A DNA stretch of 14,729 nt from the NCBI GenBank assembly GCA_033722675.1, contig JAWVYO010000059.1:1-14729 (forward strand), written 5' to 3'. The position numbers were made by a program, and so were the translations under genes. This DNA is from DATHYU01 sp033722675 (GTDB lineage: Bacteria; Actinomycetota; Acidimicrobiia; Spongiisociales; UBA11373). Within the stretch, counting starts at the first letter, position 1; every line of letters begins with the position of its first letter. This document shows positions 13,666 through 14,729 of this stretch, piece after piece. The notes under the pieces were generated by a model. The model worked only from the letters and a program-made list of their open reading frames with translations, was not told the origin of the DNA and did no database searches.

Positions 13666-14676
13666 ATGCCCACGAACGCGACGCCCGAGTACAAGGAGGC
13701 GGAGGCCGCCTACCGGGCCGCCTCCGATCCCAAGGAGCGGCTGGCGTGCCTCCGGGAGATGCACCGGACGATCCCCAAGCACAAGGGGACCGAGCACGTC
13801 CGTGCCGACATCAAGACACGCATCAAGGAGCTCACCGAACAGCTCGCCTCCGGCCGGTCGGGAGGCGCCCGAACCGGCCCCGCCACGGTCGTCCGTCCCG
13901 AGGGCGCCGCCCAGATCGCCCTCGTCGGGCCGCCGAACGGCGGCAAGTCGGCACTGCACGCCCGCCTCACCGGGTCCCACACCGAGGTGGGGCCGTATCC
14001 CTTCGCCACCCAGTGGCCCGCTCCGGGGATGCTGGAGGTCGACGACGTGGCCCTCCAGCTCGTCGACCTCCCGTCGGTGTCGCCCGACCACCCCATCCCG
14101 TGGATCGGTGACGCCCTCCGCCCCGCCGACGGTGCCCTCGTCGTCGTCGACCTGACCCGCCCCGGCTGCGTCGAGGAGGTGGCGGCCATGCTCGAGGTGC
14201 TCGCCGACCGACACGTCGTCCTCCACGGGACCTGGCCCGCCGACGATGGCTTCGTGCCCTCCGACGATCCCTTCACGACGGCGATCCCCGCGCTCCTCGC
14301 AGCCGGCAAGGCGGACCTCCTCGAGGATCCGGCCGCCGAGCTCGCGATCGTCGAGGAGCTGCTCGACCTCGACTGGCCCACCACGATCCTGTCGGTCGAG
14401 TCCGGCGTCGGCCTCGACGACCTCGGCCCGTGGCTGTTCCGGCGGGTCGGTGTCGTCCGGGTGTACACGAAGACCCCGGGCTCCGACCCCGACATGGGCC
14501 GGCCGTTCACCGTTCGCTCCGGGGACACGGTCCTCGACGTGGCACGCCTCGTCCACAAGGATCTCGCCGAGGGATTCCGCCACGCCCGCATCTGGGGCCC
14601 GGCCACCTTCGACGGACAACAGGTCGGCCGCGACCACCCGGTGGTCGACGGCGACGTCGTCGAGATCCACGCGTAG
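13666..14676 (+). CDS. Bacterial DRG/Obg-like GTPase with C-terminal TGS domain
   Basis: This 336-residue protein resembles the DRG branch of the Obg GTPases. A helical N-terminal part includes KGTEHVRADIKTRIKEL (40-56), as in DRG proteins. The G domain follows: G1 GPPNGGKS (88-95), switch I YPFATQ (111-116) and G3 DLPS (134-137, where DxPG is usual). G4 should be NKxD but the best candidate is GKAD (214-217), and G5 is SVES (243-246). The TGS domain (263-336) is well conserved: VRVYTKTPGSDPD, VHKDLAEGF, ARIWGPATFDGQQVG, DGDVVEI. DRG and Obg relatives act on ribosomes; the role of bacterial DRG-type proteins is unclear. The ATG at 13666 follows a GGGGGG run at 13655-13660, a poor Shine-Dalgarno match. 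Confidence 0.88.
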   Translation: MPTNATPEYKEAEAAYRAASDPKERLACLREMHRTIPKHKGTEHVRADIKTRIKELTEQLASGRSGGARTGPATVVRPEGAAQIALVGPPNGGKSALHARLTGSHTEVGPYPFATQWPAPGMLEVDDVALQLVDLPSVSPDHPIPWIGDALRPADGALVVVDLTRPGCVEEVAAMLEVLADRHVVLHGTWPADDGFVPSDDPFTTAIPALLAAGKADLLEDPAAELAIVEELLDLDWPTTILSVESGVGLDDLGPWLFRRVGVVRVYTKTPGSDPDMGRPFTVRSGDTVLDVARLVHKDLAEGFRHARIWGPATFDGQQVGRDHPVVDGDVVEIHA

Positions 14677-14679
14677 CGT
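14674..14679 (+). promoter_or_regulatory. Candidate -10 (TAGCGT) overlapping the GTPase stop
   Basis: The TAG stop of the GTPase gene begins TAGCGT, and seven bases then separate it from a GTG at 14687. This is the same stop-codon/-10 fusion seen at 4048 and 6032. Confidence 0.4.
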
Positions 14680-14686
14680 CGCGGTC

Positions 14687-14729
14687 GTGGGTGCGCCGTT
14701 CGCCACCGCTGCCGCCGCCGAGGCGGGCG
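14687..14729 (+). CDS. Start of a further gene, truncated by the window edge
   Basis: From the GTG at 14687 an open frame runs to the edge (MGAPFATAAAAEAG, 14 codons). The call rests on the leaderless-type hexamer at 14674-14679 and on its position directly after the GTPase gene. Too little is present to name a product, and it could be a chance opening. Confidence 0.35.
   Translation, partial: MGAPFATAAAAEAG

Overview
The window is very GC-rich and densely coding on both strands. Several things point to a high-GC actinobacterium: a LytR-CpsA-Psr (LCP) cell-wall ligase, a sigma-70 group factor without a long N-terminal extension, many apparently leaderless starts, GTG starts, and Thr-rich linkers inside a secreted protein. 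An Acidimicrobiia-like lineage is my best guess. No rRNA, tRNA or taxonomic marker gene is present to confirm it. I see no insertion sequence, integrase, phage gene, CRISPR array or tRNA; the gene content looks chromosomal.

Layout. Positions 1-375 are apparently non-coding and hold three 42-bp tandem repeats and three strong hairpins. They are followed by an alpha/beta hydrolase (376-1254), which converges with a small PH-like protein (1251-1739, minus) across one shared CTAG that supplies both stop codons. An LCP-family protein with four N-terminal membrane segments (1794-3455, minus) is divergent from a degenerate shikimate-kinase-like P-loop protein (3544-4050). Arginase follows (4060-4971), then a sigma-70 family factor (5093-6034), a dienelactone-hydrolase-like protein (6045-6827) and a GH1 beta-glucosidase (6970-8310). 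The beta-glucosidase converges with a flavodoxin-like oxidoreductase (8314-9018, minus). That gene is divergent from a CPA1-type cation/proton antiporter (9069-10322).

The most interesting block is 10347-13629. It is a translationally coupled trio: a circularly permuted ATP-grasp protein, an alpha-E protein, and a bacterial transglutaminase-like protein with an intact Cys-His-Asp triad. Such trios are known from comparative genomics as a predicted peptide or amide-bond forming and processing system whose product is unknown. After a hairpin comes a bacterial DRG/Obg-like GTPase with a C-terminal TGS domain and an eroded G4 motif (13666-14676), then the first codons of another gene (14687 to the edge).

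A regulatory theme runs through the window. Six forward starts (376, 4060, 6045, 6970, 10347, 14687) have a TANNNT -10-like hexamer 6-8 bases before the start codon, as expected for leaderless mRNAs. In three of them the TAG stop of the upstream gene is the first half of the hexamer. The remaining genes use Shine-Dalgarno sites or stop/start overlaps. Closely packed genes here therefore need not be simple operons; the ATP-grasp/alpha-E/transglutaminase trio is the clearest single transcription unit.
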